The notes: generated by a model not told the origin, from the sequence alone. A stretch of DNA of 43,430 nt from Zygnema cylindricum (GCA_037447655.1 JBBHKE010001358.1:1-43430), one strand, 5' to 3'; counted from the first letter of the stretch, positions 1 through 10,868 are shown. A program made the numbers and translations.

Positions 1-153
1 CACTTGTCCGATTTTCAAATGAAGACTGCCAATTGAAAATTGATAATCATACCTTTAAATCGCAACCGTCAGATCCACAATCCGACAAGTGTATACGGAG
101 AAAGAAAGTTTTAAGAGACGAAAAAAACATTAACGCTAATTACGATTTACGGT
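1..153. mobile_element. Family B MITE, 3' part, cut by the window edge
   Basis: This stretch matches the interior and right end of a ~217-bp non-coding element found at least six more times in the window (for example 15808-16024 and 19680-19896). Shared parts are the cacttgtc-type block, the gtgtacggagaaa-type block and a decayed right terminus next to TA at 153-154. The left end lies outside the window. It has no coding capacity. Confidence 0.75.
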
Positions 154-487
154 AGTAACTAAAACAGTCAGAGATTTGTGGAGGTTAATTAGGGTTCAGG
201 ACCAAGTTCTTGTGGCGTTTGAAACTATTGAAGTTATGCGTATATTCGTGTCACCCGTTACACCAGTAAATTACAGTAAAGTACAGAAAGAAACATTTCA
301 ACACGCTTTAGAATAGAATCGGACGGTCAATAAGATTTCCATTAAATACGGCGACGACTAAGCATCATGAATGTGTGGCAGCATAAGTACATATAAAAAA
401 GTATAATACAGTACATTTTTTCAGCAGTTCAGTTGGGCTGAAAAGTTAAGTGAAGTTGTGAAGACTTGCTCTGTCCACGTGACAAAA
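154..487. other. Unannotated AT-rich stretch
   Basis: I see no open frame with protein character, no repeat boundary and no RNA signature here. It lies within or downstream of intron 1 of the minus-strand response-regulator gene. Confidence 0.5.
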
Positions 488-521
488 GAGAGAGAGAGAG
501 CGAGAGCGCGCGCGAGAGAGC

Positions 522-595
<74 letters not shown>

Positions 596-1297
596 CAAAA
601 CTGCACCAAATGTCTTTTAAAAGGAGTGGTTAAGGCGATCCATTTATTTCTTTTTTTTCCTCTCCCTCTCGCAACCCCCCCTCCCTCTTTCTCTCTGCTT
701 TCCCTCCCCTCTCTCTGTTTTTCTTTCCCCTCCCCCCTCATGTCTTCCCCCCTCTCTCCCTCACTGCCTTCCTATCATCTCCTCTCACCTCTATACAAAG
801 AGAGAGAGGGGAGGAGGGAAGGGGACTGACGAAAAAATAAGTTTATGAGAGAAAGTTGGAGATAGTGCACAGAAAACATAAGAGAGATAAAAATAAAGAG
901 GGAAACGGGGCAAAGAGAGAGAGAGAGGGAGAGAGAGAAATAGAATGACAAGGAGAAAACAAGGGGGAGGTACAAGAGGGGAATAGAGGGCCAGAAAGGA
1001 GGGAGGAGAGAAAAATATAAAGCGAGGAAGAGAAGGAGAGAGAAAGTGGAAAGAGGGAGAGAGAAGAAAGGGAGAGAGAAGAAAGGAAGAGAGAAGGGGG
1101 GAAAGAGAGAGGGGGGAGGAAGAGAGAGGGGCAAAGAGAGAGGGACGAAGAGAGGGGGGGAAAGAGAGAGGGGCGAAGATAGAGGAAGAGGGAGAAAGAG
1201 AGAATGGGGAAGAGAGAAGAGGGGGAAGAGAGAGGGGGGAAAAGAGAGAGAGAGAGAGAGCGAGAGAAACAGAGGGAGAGATAGAGAGAGAGCCTAC
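488..1297. repeat. Long GA/CT polypurine-polypyrimidine tracts in intron 1 of the response regulator
   Basis: Three blocks occur: (GA)n with GC steps at 488-593, a CT-rich block at about 640-775, and a GA-rich block at about 795-1290. On the minus (transcribed) strand the last block is a ~500-nt pyrimidine tract starting directly at the 5' splice site of exon 1. The many short open frames across it are low-complexity artefacts. Such mirror-symmetric tracts can form triplex (H-DNA) structures; that is inference. Confidence 0.9.
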
Positions 1298-1463
1298 CCG
1301 CATAGGAGCACCGCTTCAACATTCTCTCTAAAATCATGAGACAGAGAGGATCGTCGTCCACCACCAAAACTCTCATTCCGGCCGGAAATTGATCTCCACC
1401 GTCGGATCCTCCAACCGCTCCTTCTCCCCCTCCCTTTGGAGGACCCATATCTCCTCCTACCAT
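1298..1463 (-). CDS. RRB: Type-B response regulator (ARR-B/RRB), exon 1
   Basis: This is the N-terminal exon of a type-B authentic response regulator, the MYB-like transcription factor that carries a phospho-receiver domain and executes cytokinin responses in the nucleus. The 55 codons begin with a Gly-rich leader and run into [20 protein letters not shown] and then [12 protein letters not shown]. This is the canonical start of the receiver domain, with the acidic DDD pocket that binds Mg2+. The phospho-acceptor Asp, the Lys and the GARP DNA-binding domain would be in later exons to the left of the window. The start at 1463 is supported by an in-frame TGA two codons upstream. The donor reads GCGG|GTAGGC at 1298/1297. 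Family members continue Y-A/E-V at this point, so the one leftover G fits a Val codon across the junction. Family assignment is firm; the orthologue is not determined. Confidence 0.92.
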
Positions 1464-1474
1464 TCCTCAACCTT

Positions 1475-1900
1475 CAAAGTTTCTTCGACTTTTAAAGATT
1501 CCTCGATTTTTAAAAATTCCCCACTTTTAACGATTCCTTGATTTTTGAAGTTTCTTCAAATCTTAACAATACCTCGATTTTAGTGATTCTTCGACTTTTA
1601 ACAATTCATTGACTCTTAACGATTCTTCGCTTCTTTACTTTCTCTCGGTTCTTAACAATTCTCGATTGTTAGCGATTCCGAGATTTTTCAAGATTCCTCG
1701 ATTTATAGCGATTTTTCGATTTTTAACGGTTCTTAACATTCGACAATTCAAAATTTTTAACGATTTGCAATTTTTAAATGATTCTTACTTTTGGACTATT
1801 CTTGAATTTCAACTAATCTCAATTTTTAACAATTCCCCATTATTAACGATTCCCGCAATTATTGCTTTTCAACTATTTTTGAGTTTAATCTCTAGTTGAC
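1475..1900. repeat. Degenerate ~16-18-bp GATT-rich tandem repeat upstream of the response regulator
   Basis: Units of the type GATTCcTCGATTTTTAAC repeat with drift over about 425 bp, immediately upstream of the minus-strand start codon at 1463. The array is therefore 5' UTR or proximal promoter. GATT cores occur roughly eighteen times on the plus strand. Type-B regulators bind (A/G)GAT(T/C) cores, which makes the placement notable; function is only inferred. Confidence 0.7.
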
Positions 1901-2460
1901 TTTAAACTAATCTTAATTGTGAACAAATCTTGATCTTTTTATATTCAGAACAACTCAAATTTTGTGTCAAATTGCGATCGACAAAAAAAAGATTGAAGAA
2001 AATAAGAAAGTGGTCGAAAAAGTGATAAAAAGTGAGTAAGTTGAAGCTTATATCAATTAAAGATTAGAGAAGGTTTCCATACAAGAAGTTGACGCTACAG
2101 TAAAAAAATGAAAGCTTGGGGATTGAAAACTAAGAAAGGAAGTACTTTTTAAATTTGAGTTTTCGAGATTGGATCAGATTGGTTTCTTGGATCCGAAGTT
2201 TTACCGAAGATTTACTGAAGTTTTAACAACGTTTTATCAAAGTTTTCAAGATGTTTTAACGATGTTTTAACAAAGTTTCCACTACGTTTTAATAAAGTTT
2301 TAACAAATTTTTAAGGAATCCAAACCGAAATCCAAAAGAAAATGGGCCATCCATTGAACCGAAACGAACCGAATCGGAATCAAAAACTGCCCTGAACCCC
2401 CAATACAATAAAATAAATGAGAATATGTTATCCACACTATTTCAGGAGTTTTATCAAATG
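1901..2460. repeat. AT-rich spacer with a degenerate GTTTTAACAA-type repeat
   Basis: Around 2197-2315 a 13-15-bp unit of the form aaGTTTTAACaacg repeats about seven times. The rest is AT-rich and shows no gene. It lies in the upstream region of the response regulator. Confidence 0.5.
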
Positions 2461-2560
2461 TCTCCTTCCCCCTCCCCCTTCCTCTCCCTCTCCCTCGTCC
2501 CCTCCCTCTTCCTCTTCACCTCCCTCTCCCTCTTCTCCTCCCTCTCCCTCTCCTTCTTGC
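2461..2560. repeat. CT-rich simple repeat
   Basis: An imperfect CCCTCT/CCTCTT tract. Overlapping open frames encode only Pro/Ser or Glu/Gly runs and are not genes. Confidence 0.85.
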
Positions 2561-2634
2561 GGGGAAAACAGTTTAAACCCTGAAAAAAACAAAAAATGAT
2601 TCCGTTTGACAAGACCCCACACTTAAATCTAATT

Positions 2635-2646
2635 GCTGACGTCAGC
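2635..2646. promoter_or_regulatory. TGACGTCA palindrome (possible bZIP site)
   Basis: GCTGACGTCAGC is a perfect 12-bp palindrome holding the TGACGTCA core bound by plant bZIP (TGA/CRE-type) factors. It lies about 1.2 kb upstream of the minus-strand response-regulator start. Binding is inference. Confidence 0.3.
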
Positions 2647-2806
2647 ATGTGCAAAAATAATCCTTAAACTTTTGGATTTATCCAACTAAAGGAAACCCAA
2701 GTTTTGCTTTTTTTCAATAATATTTTTCCCCGAACGACCAATAACTATTTATCTTTGTTTTTTTTTCCATTTTGAAAATCTAATTCCATAACTTTTTGCT
2801 TTTGGT

Positions 2807-3247
2807 TTTGATTATAAAACATGAAATTGGGTCAAAGTTTACTCAGGTTCTCCCTCTCTCCCTCTCCCTCTCTCTCCCCCTCTCCCTCTCCCACTCACCT
2901 CTCTTTCACACTTTCTTCCTCTCCCTTGATAATAAAACATGGAATTGGGTCAAAGTTTCCTGACACTTTCCGCCCCTCTTTCCCACTCCCCCTCCCTCTC
3001 CTCCTCCTCTCCCCCTCCCTCTCTTCTTCCCATCCCTGTCCTTCCGCCTTTCCCTCTCCCTCCCCCTCTCCCTTTCCCCTTCCCTTTCTCTCATCTTCCT
3101 ATCCCCGTCCCCCTCCCTGTGCCCCTGCCCCTCCCTCTCCCCCTGCCTCTCGCATTTTTTTTTCAACCCCATTAACACCCAATTGCTTAAGAATTTTTTT
3201 AGTTAAAATAGTTATTTATTTAAAAAAAAAAAAAAAAAAAAAAAAAA
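2807..3247. repeat. Duplicated unique-plus-CT block followed by poly(A)
   Basis: A ~45-bp unique sequence (ttgattataaaacatgaaat and following bases) at about 2808-2850 recurs at about 2926-2970, each copy followed by a CT-rich tract. This is a ~118-bp tandem duplication that later diverged. CT-rich sequence continues to about 3155 and an A run follows at about 3222-3247. No gene. Confidence 0.75.
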
Positions 3248-3464
3248 TTGTAAAAAAGCCCATTTTTGTTAATCACCCAATTGCTAAAATTAGTTAATAA
3301 TAAGATTAAATACATTTCTCCGTACGGTTATAATTCCTTTCCGTTAAAACGGTTTTTTCTTCGCATTGTCATTCCGTTCCGTTCCAGTTTACAGTCGAAA
3401 TCCTTCCGTTATTTTATTCTAACTGAGCAGTTTTTGATGTTCCATAGAACTCCTTTTCTCTCAC

Positions 3465-3945
3465 AAACTCCTTCCCTCTCTCCCTTTTCCCTCTCTCTCT
3501 TTCCCTCTCTCCTCCTCTCGCTCTTTCCCTCTCTCTCCTTTCCCTCTCTCTCTTCCCTTCTCTCTCTTTCCCTCTCTCTCCTTCACTCTCTCTCTCTTCC
3601 TCTCTCTCTTTCCCTCTCTCTCTTTCCCTCTCTCTCTCTTTCCCTCTCTCTTCCTCTCTCGCTTTCCCTCTCTCTCTTCCCTTCTCTCTTTCCCTCTCTC
3701 TCTTCCTCACTCTCTCTTCCTCTCGCTCTTTCCCTCTCTCTTCCCTTCTCTCTCTCTTTCCCTCTCTCTTTCTTCCTCTCTCTCTTTCCCTCTCTCTTTT
3801 CCTCACTCTCTCTTCCCTCTCTCTCTCTTCCTCTCTCTTTCCCTCTCTCCTCCTCTCTCTTCCTCTCTCTCTTTCTCTCTCTCTCTTTCCCTCTCTCTTC
3901 CTCTCTCGCTTTCCCTCTCTCTCTCTTCCTCTCTCTTTCTTCCTC
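3465..3945. repeat. ~480-bp CT-rich (TTCCCTCTCTC)n tract
   Basis: A nearly pure pyrimidine tract on the plus strand built of CTCTCTTTCCCT-like units. The long open frames on both strands here (Ser/Leu/Phe or Arg/Glu/Gly only) are translation of the repeat and not genes. Confidence 0.95.
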
Positions 3946-3980
3946 AAAAAACTTTGAATTTCGGAGAGCCACTCCCGGAG

Positions 3981-3992
3981 TGCCACGTGGCA
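3981..3992. promoter_or_regulatory. Palindromic G-box
   Basis: TGCCACGTGGCA is a perfect 12-bp palindrome around a CACGTG G-box, the classic target of plant bZIP and bHLH factors. A second short hairpin (cactcccggagtg) lies directly before it. It is about 2.5 kb upstream of the response-regulator start. Use in vivo is not shown. Confidence 0.35.
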
Positions 3993-4049
3993 ACTACTAA
4001 ACGACAAAACGCGTGACAAAAGCAGGAGTCACAGCTTCCCTGGTCTCCC

Positions 4050-4290
4050 GATTTTTTCTTTTTTTCTTTTTTCTTTTTTCTCTCCCTCTCTTGCTCTCTC
4101 TTGCTCTTGCTCTCCCTCTCCCTCTCTCTCTCTCACACACTCCCTCTCTCTCTCTCTCCCTCCTTAAATTTACTTTCTCTTTTTCCTTCCCTTTTTTTTT
4201 CCTTTTTTTTTCTCTCTTTCTCTTAAATTACAAATTTACTTTTCTTTTTCCTTTCCTTTTTTTTTTTTTTTTTTTTTTTCCTCTTTCCCT
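4050..4290. repeat. T/CT-rich low-complexity tract
   Basis: Mixed (T)n, TTTTTC and CTCTCT repeats. No gene. From 4291 to 4687 the sequence becomes normal-complexity but has no recognisable feature apart from TGACGTCA near 4609. Confidence 0.85.
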
Positions 4291-4687
4291 TCTCTACGGA
4301 GAACGCTGCAAGCTATAAACGACAAAAAGGATTGTTCGACCTCGTGACGTGACAGGTCACGACGCAAGTTTTTTGAGTAAAGCAGCAAATTTGTCGTTTT
4401 CTAGTACGAACGCGCCAATCGAAAACGTTTGTGAAAAGCTGACCTTGTATTGCGACGGCGCCGGGAATCGTACGGATGAGACTCGACGATGGAGATTTGA
4501 TCGACGGCGATCGTCGAAACAAGAAAAAAAAAAAAAAATTGAAAAGAAAGCGGAGACCACTTGTGACGACGCAAAATGTAGAAACTGCCGGGAAGATGAC
4601 AAAATAATGACGTCATCATAGCCAATGAAATGAGTCCTGGAGCTTTCTGTACGCTATGTTCGCACGGAAAAAGTCTACGGTACAGTA

Positions 4688-5175
4688 CACCGTGAATCGC
4701 TATTAGCGTAATAAAAAATATAGCGTAATGAAACAATTAGCGTACTTTACGGTAAATTGTGTTTTTTCGGGTACACCATGATACTAATTTATCATGTACT
4801 CTAATTTGTAAACTGCTTTGTAAAAATTTCGGCACATAATATGTCCACACTAAAACATGTAGATGTACGAAATTGTTCAAATCGTACGCCGTCGCGTTTT
4901 TTTGACATATGCGTATGCCGGAAAATATTTACGCAATTATATATTATTATATTTTCTGTACTTTTAAATTTAAAAAGGTGCGGAATAGTACATATCTGAC
5001 AGTCCGTACACCACACTATTTAAAAGGACACTAAATTACAGTTTTGAACCGTATTGAGCGGGGTACCTCAAATAACGTTCAGAAACATTTAGCGTACTTT
5101 ATTCTATTTGAGAATTTGCCCCAAAAAAAGGGGTACCCCAATTAGCGTCATGTACGCTAATAGCGATTCACGGTG
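4688..5175. mobile_element. Family A MITE, copy 1
   Basis: A 488-bp non-coding element with inverted termini CACCGTGAATCGCTATTAGC and the matching complement. It is flanked by TA on both sides (4686-4687 and 5176-5177), the target duplication of Tc1/mariner-type elements. Subterminal GCTAAT/TAGCGT motifs repeat near both ends. The copy at 26275-26792 is its closest relative in the window. No transposase frame is present. Confidence 0.88.
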
Positions 5176-5261
5176 TAGTCGCTGTCACGAGGAATATTTC
5201 ACCTTCTTAATTTTATTTTTTTTCGGGCAGCAAAATTGCAAAATATTTTAACGAATAATAT

Positions 5262-5594
5262 TTAAACGGACGCATAATACAGCCTATAGGAGCACAGTGG
5301 CGGCGGTCTTATCGAAGTTGAAAAAAACAAGAAAATTGGGGAAGTGCGAACGGGAAGGAAAAAAAAGGGGAGGTCACTGGCAGTGGTACACGTATGAACA
5401 ACCACTTTAAGACAGTTAGTAGCTTGACGCGTGTCATCCAGGAACGAGCGTACTGTGGAATTCAAACGTGTTGACAGACACGTGTCGTAAAGCAAAGGAT
5501 TGAGAAAGCGCGCGAGGACATCCCTTTTCTCGAATTCCGCGACGGCAGTCATGATGTCCCACGTTGACATTCGCGTGGTCGAAATAATGAACAA
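5262..5594 (-). other. Unrecognised open frame, possible gene fragment
   Basis: A 110-codon minus-strand frame. Its first ~75 residues have normal protein composition (MSTWDIMTAVAEFEKRDVLA and so on), while the C-terminal part is low-complexity. I recognise no family. It has no clear splice partners and sits between two MITEs. A second frame of similar character, also unrecognised, follows at 5959-5765. Either may be a remnant of a captured gene or chance. Confidence 0.2.
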
Positions 5595-5987
5595 AAGACC
5601 AGAAAGTCAATACGTGGCGCCCTGCCGTACTCTAACGACAGAAAAACCATTTTAGTTTGTTTTTAATTTGTCGAGGTTGCAGACGTCAACAGCAGATTTA
5701 GGCAATCTGAAGCGTCGATTCTTCCTCGAACGGTTCACACGATAAACCTGGCGTCGGCTATGCGTCAGTATTTGTCGTGTATTGCCCACGGGTCGGTCTG
5801 CATAAAGACGTCACGAGGTTGTGCAGTGGGGCCTCTTGCTGGATCATTTAATGCGCACAAATAGACAAAGTAACGATGACGACAACATAGCGATGATGCA
5901 TCGACTACATGAGAACGTGCCTCGCTGTACTCTCGCCAGCTGCCAATGGGAATGTGCATGTGTGCACAAGTGAGGGCAAGTTCAGTG

Positions 5988-6261
5988 CATAGTTCAAAAG
6001 TAGGCGTTTTTTAGTAGGCCTTTGGTCGGCGCCTTTAGCGTAAGTTGCGTTACGGGCTTTTCATGTGATCTTCTTAGATCACTAATTTGATCAGCGACCG
6101 TCCGATCGGCCGAATCTGACGGTGTGAATAATTTTTTTGGTCCGAATGTTTTAATTGGTCCAATTTGGTCGGAATACAATATGGGTCTTTAGGTCATATT
6201 GTATGTTTTGCATACAATAGGCATATTGTATGGGCCTACTTTCACCTACTTTTGAACTATG
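5988..6261. mobile_element. hAT-type MITE with 8-bp target duplication
   Basis: The ends are a perfect 17-bp inverted repeat, CATAGTTCAAAAGTAGG and its complement, with partial complementarity further in. The 8-bp sequence GTTCAGTG is present directly outside both ends (5980-5987 and 6262-6269). An 8-bp duplication is characteristic of the hAT superfamily. The 274-bp element has no coding capacity and would be moved by a transposase encoded elsewhere. Confidence 0.85.
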
Positions 6262-6494
6262 GTTCAGTGTGACTTGACGTATTTTTCCGTACAAAGGGAA
6301 CTGGTTTAAATTTAAAAACAGTGCGACCCGACCACAAGTGCGAAAGTTAGCTGGTAAGGCGAAAAGGACGGTACACCTGAAAGTAAGGAAAATCGCAAAT
6401 GTACAATTGTATTGGAAAAAATGTATTTTCGACGGGAAAAAAGGTACAGAACAGTACTGTACAGTACAGTAATGTACTGTAGCGTTTCTCAAGG

Positions 6495-6656
6495 GTAAAA
6501 ATCGCCATTATAACGAAGAGCCGTAAGCTTCTCTTTGCAATTGTGGTTCAAGCAACTTAATTTCATTGGTCGAAAGTTCTGCTTTGCGAAGGAAAATGCT
6601 CGCGACTTTTGCTTCGCGGAGGGCTCTTCGTCACAGTGGCGATATTTATCCTCGAT
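6495..6656. mobile_element. Short inverted-repeat element (~160 bp)
   Basis: AAATCGCCATTATAACGAAG near 6502 pairs imperfectly with the complement of the block ending near 6653 (GAAGAGCC arms conserved). The result is about 27-bp arms around a ~105-bp loop. A GGCGATATTT motif then repeats three times to about 6690. No clean target duplication is visible, so the superfamily is undetermined. Confidence 0.5.
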
Positions 6657-6690
6657 GGCGATATTTTGCCTAAATGCCGATATTTACAGT

Positions 6691-8453
6691 CAACGGACCC
6701 CAGGAGGGGGACCCGGATTTCCGCGAAAGAAACCGTCTCCGACAAAAAGGCGCCGTCTCGGCTTCGCTGTCGATTGGCTGTCGCTGTAAAAGCGTAGCTG
6801 TCTTCACACGTGTGAATATCTCGCACGAGTGAAATTTACGGTTCTCGATACACGGGCTGCCGCCCTCTTAGAACATAGCTTTTGGTAAAATACGGGGTAT
6901 GAAGAAGAATGTTGTACGGAATCGCATCGAAAATCCGAGTCGTACGGTAGATGCAGTATCGAATTTTATTCTCGATAAAAACGTCCGTACGATTTGCCCT
7001 GACACCGTACACTGTTCACTGTCGCTATAGGAATCGTACTATAAAGTTTGAATCCCCCAATAGAAACATAAAGTACAATGGCCCGTCGCTATTATCGATG
7101 AAATATTGAAATATTACTATATTATCGCACTTAATTGCATTTTGGAAATACAGTTTGTTATTTAGTTCGATAGCTCTAGGCCACATATCTCAATAATTTT
7201 ATCAAACCCTAGTTCATGATTTCGGATCCACTAACAGCTTACCTGATTTGGAGTGATTAGGACTAACGGGGTAACGGAGATTGCCGCATACTTCATTTAC
7301 TTTCGGCCGTACATCCACTTATCCGGGAGGATCAATACTTGTACGAATGATACACTGAATTGGACGTACGGTCGAGCTGTCGGTTAGCATTAATAAAAGC
7401 GTTTCTCAGATAAAGCTGAAATCGCAAGACTCCAAATTAGTAAACAGTTTCCAGCTCGTCCAGCTGTCCTAGGCAGGCATTGGTCGTTTGTCCTTTCACG
7501 ACAGGATGGGTGCCCGCTGGATTTTGTCGTTTTATCCACATTTTGAAAAGACCAATGATTGTCACTGAAGACATTCTTTGACTTTTCCGGCTCTGGAGGT
7601 CTGGCCAAAATCTGCCATTGTTGAGACCGAATTATATAATATTTAAATCTGGTAAGCATGTTATTTTATTTCCTAGATCGACGAAAAAACACTTTTGTTT
7701 TTTAGCGCCTCTTACGACCGTTTTATCGTGACGTGCTCCTCCGTACTCAATTTTTGTCTTTTTTTGACTTTTGGTGCGACTCTGGGGCTACACCAGGGTC
7801 GAAGAAATATGGAAATGAACTTCCTTCGAGGAATAAATGCTGCCACGTGTCGTCAACGAGTCACATAATCTCGTCATGTCCTTAACTCTAATTGGTGTGC
7901 GTCGCCACGTTCGCACGAAAAAAATCGCCCGACAAAATATATTCTTCCTAAATTTAACGCTTTGCATCCGTCATGCCAGGCTGGCGTGTACGGCGGTCGA
8001 CCTGGATCCGAGAAACACGGAAGGTCCTGAAAACAGAAATTTCAGAACTCGTACTTTGGATCGGAGAAAGTTGGGCTCGCACGAAATTTTCCCCCTTGCA
8101 TATTTGAATAAAGTGCGACAAAAACTGTCATTAGTTAGCGCAAAAAGACGAAAAGTTAACCGGAATCGCGAGCACTTTTCCTCAATGACAAAAACGTGAC
8201 CAATAGAATTCGATTATCGATTCAATTTAAAAAACGACAAAGCTTACGAGTGGTTTGATATTTGTCGCCTAGCGACTTTGCTATCAGACCCTCAAAAGCT
8301 CAACGTCGACGTGCAAGTTTGCAAGCTAAGAAATGGTTAAACAGAAATTATGACGTCATCCTAGCTAATTTCTTTGGATCGTGTCCTTAGCGTCAAATCC
8401 TATACCTTCGATTGCTGACGACATCAACGTCGACGTCAGCAAAATTAGTAAAT
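6691..8453. other. Gene-poor stretch
   Basis: Frames here (such as 7659-7390 minus and 7837-8199 plus) match nothing I recognise and lack splice context. Motifs such as CGTACGG, TTTTAGCG and GTGACGT recur, as in the surrounding transposon-derived sequence. TGACGTCA occurs near 8350. I call no gene. Confidence 0.4.
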
Positions 8454-8455
8454 TA

Positions 8456-8670
8456 CACCGCGAATCGCTATTAGTGTTGGTGCTTTTTTTGGCACTGAAT
8501 ACATCTTTTCTCCGTACATACATGGCGGATTGTGGATCTAACGGTTGCAATTGAAAGGTAAGGTTTACAGCTTCAGATTGGCGGTCTCAAATTGGAAATC
8601 CGACAAGTGTGTACGGAGAAAAGATGTTTTAAATGGCGAAAATTATTAACCCTAATAGCGATACACGGTG
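8456..8670. mobile_element. Family B MITE, copy 2
   Basis: A 215-bp element with termini CACCGCGAATCGCTATTAGT and its near-complement CTAATAGCGATACACGGTG. It is flanked by TA at 8454-8455 and 8671-8672. An internal imperfect inverted repeat is built from the blocks tttctccgtacaca and gtgtgtacggagaaaagatg. No coding capacity. Confidence 0.88.
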
Positions 8671-8672
8671 TA

Positions 8673-9290
8673 CTTCCCATAGCTATTAGAGTTTGTCACT
8701 CTAAATCGAGTGAGTGTTCTAAACCCTGATCCAAAATAGTCAGTAATACCTACGACTTCAGTGGTCATAAATGAGCCACGTCAACGATATGATTTAGCAT
8801 GGCTGATTCTTGTTAGGGGAAATCCATGAGGAACATGTACGGATGTGCAACGATGTACGGACGCTAAAAGTGAAGCGACTCGTCGGCAAAGATAAGCGTT
8901 CATGTTACGCCGTACTAAAAGCTAACATGTACGGCGTTGCACTAAAATATGTTCCGACGGAAATCTTTCCTAAAGAGTTAAAGTTGAACTCTACTGCTGC
9001 CGCGATGGGCGGCGTACTTTCTAGCCGTACAGACAAAAGTGTGAAGCAACCAGCCTACCAGCTTCGAATGAAATTTTTGTCGCTATCATTCCCGACAACG
9101 TGACCGCCAGACGTCCGAAAGTCCACAAACAATCAATTCAGCTCTGCCCGATTTGTAGCTACAACGTGAATTAACATTAGTATAATTAACACAAATTCGG
9201 CGCCGCCAAATTTTGAGACGTAAACCTAAAATAGAATTGATAGCTCCATTTCGCATTAACGCGGTACGGTTTAATTAGCGTCAATGACTC
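8673..9290. other. Gene-poor stretch
   Basis: The open frame at 8810-9103 has no recognisable family and no splice signals that would extend it. CGTAC and GTACGG motifs are frequent. I see nothing else. Confidence 0.35.
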
Positions 9291-9293
9291 TAA

Positions 9294-9330
9294 GGGTACG
9301 TCTCCATGTAATTGCGATTTAACGACTTTA
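9294..9330. mobile_element. Left-terminus remnant of a family E (PIF/Harbinger-like) element
   Basis: TAA followed by GGGTACGTCTCCATGTAAT at 9291-9312 matches the terminus of the intact element at 31367-32315. No matching right end is found before the next element at 9591, so this copy is truncated or rearranged. Confidence 0.45.
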
Positions 9331-9590
9331 CTTTGTCTTTTAGCGCAGATTCTCCCTGCACAGTTTTTAGGTGTCCCAATGTGTAAACAACGAAATTGTT
9401 AATCAAGGGTGTGACGATTGTTTCCGTCGACAATGCACGTGACGGCTGTCAACGTCTACAATTTGTGATGACTCACGTTATTTTTTGTAACTACTTATGA
9501 CGTCGCATGTCTTTCCGTGACATTGTTAGACGTATCGCCTTCCAGCCTGCGTCGTTTCATGGTTGAAGAAGACGCGCTTTGCCAAATGTT

Positions 9591-10050
9591 GCATTCACAC
9601 TAGAAATAGATGATGAATGAGATGAGGAAACGAATGATCCTGTACCATTCATTCCGCAAAAAAAAAGAGGGCGCCAAACAGGTCGACCGCTCGGCGTCAA
9701 CCTTTTTGGAGCGTAGTGACGGACAAAATATACGATTTGGAGCGTAGCGACGGACAAAACATACGGTGAAGTGCGTCAAAACTTGACAACTGTGGTAAGT
9801 CCTCTTCTTTTTCGGAAAACCTTTTCGGAATGCAAAAATTCAACTTCGAAAAAACATGAAGTCGTATCCCGGATGAATGAATGAATGGTACGGACGAATT
9901 TGAGTCATTGGCGAGTAATCGTACGGCAACATGAATCACATCGCGACGTTTTCGTTGACATGAGGTGGCGTCAAAGGCGATTCACGTACAAACAAAAAAA
10001 ATGACATTCATTTCCTCATCTCATTCATCATCCATTTCTAGTGTGAATGC
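9591..10050. mobile_element. Family D inverted-repeat element, copy 1
   Basis: A 460-bp element whose termini pair over about 46 bp. The left end is GCATTCACACTAGAAATAGA with a GATGAATGAGATGAGG block. The right end is the complement, ending GTGTGAATGC. Inside, a 27-bp block ending GACGGACAAAA repeats in tandem at about 9704-9764. No target duplication can be read with confidence and no transposase is present. A right-half copy lies at 20546-20714. Confidence 0.78.
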
Positions 10051-10499
10051 AGCCTTTGTGTCTTTTTCCGGTCGATCTAAAATGGCATCGTAATCTTCAG
10101 ACCCCTCCGTACCAAACACAAACGAACAAAAGGAAACAAATTGTGTACTTTTCCTTGTACACAGTTTGAACAAACATCATTTGAAAAATTTGAAAAATAA
10201 CGACACTTGCAAAAACGAGTTCCTATATGTTTAGAGGTGATACATTTATTTAAAACACATGGAGGATGTGTTTTAAACAAGTTTGAAGATGACGTTTCTT
10301 AATGTGGCCGTGTAAAAATCAAGACGACAACATTTAGTACATTCTAAGTTCGACGATGACCCAAAATGAACTTCTACTTTTTTCGATTGCTTTGTACGGT
10401 TGGTACTTAAGAGGTACAACACTAAGCTTCTGAGGAAAACGACCGCAAAATACCCTTAGTTTGGCACATAGGGACACAGCCTAATCTACGCAAATTTTA

Positions 10500-10868
10500 A
10501 ATATTGTAGTGTACAAAATGTGTTAGTCCGTAATAAAACTGCTTGTTTTCTAGTACAAAAGTACACAAGAAAATGTTGGATAACGGCGTCCAGACAGGAA
10601 AGTGAACCGCGTTACCATACAAAAGTGCCCTCAAAAAGACAATAGAAAATCACGCGAACCTGTTCGTACATGTTCAAACGTAGACAATGTGAACGCAACC
10701 ATTAGAGGCTACATTACACTATAGGAATGTGTATCCAAATTAGTGTTAGATGTATAAATCAGCGTTATTGTTTTGTTGGTGTTAGGCCTTTAAACCCAAA
10801 ATAGAGTAAACAACACTGTTTGTTCTTTCACACTCATAATTTTTTTACACTAATAGCAATTCGCGGTG
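10500..10868. mobile_element. Family A-like element, left arm of a large inverted pair
   Basis: It ends at TAGCAATTCGCGGTG followed by TA (10869-10870), a family A right terminus. Read leftwards it matches the element at 11045-11617 in inverted orientation for about 370 bp. Shared blocks include tacaaaatgtgtt, the gtgaacgcaacca region and aacccaaaatag. The outer terminus is not recognisable. From 10051 to 10500 I see no other feature. Confidence 0.65.

Noticed and set aside
421-1339. Several 97-206-codon open frames in GA/CT tracts
   Set aside because: They are translations of dinucleotide repeats (Ser/Leu or Arg/Glu only). Only the first ~55 codons of the minus frame starting at 1463 are real.
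3266-4019. Open frames up to 244 codons in the CT tract
   Set aside because: Low-complexity Ser/Leu/Phe and Arg/Glu/Gly runs on both strands of the same repeat; no normal protein sequence.
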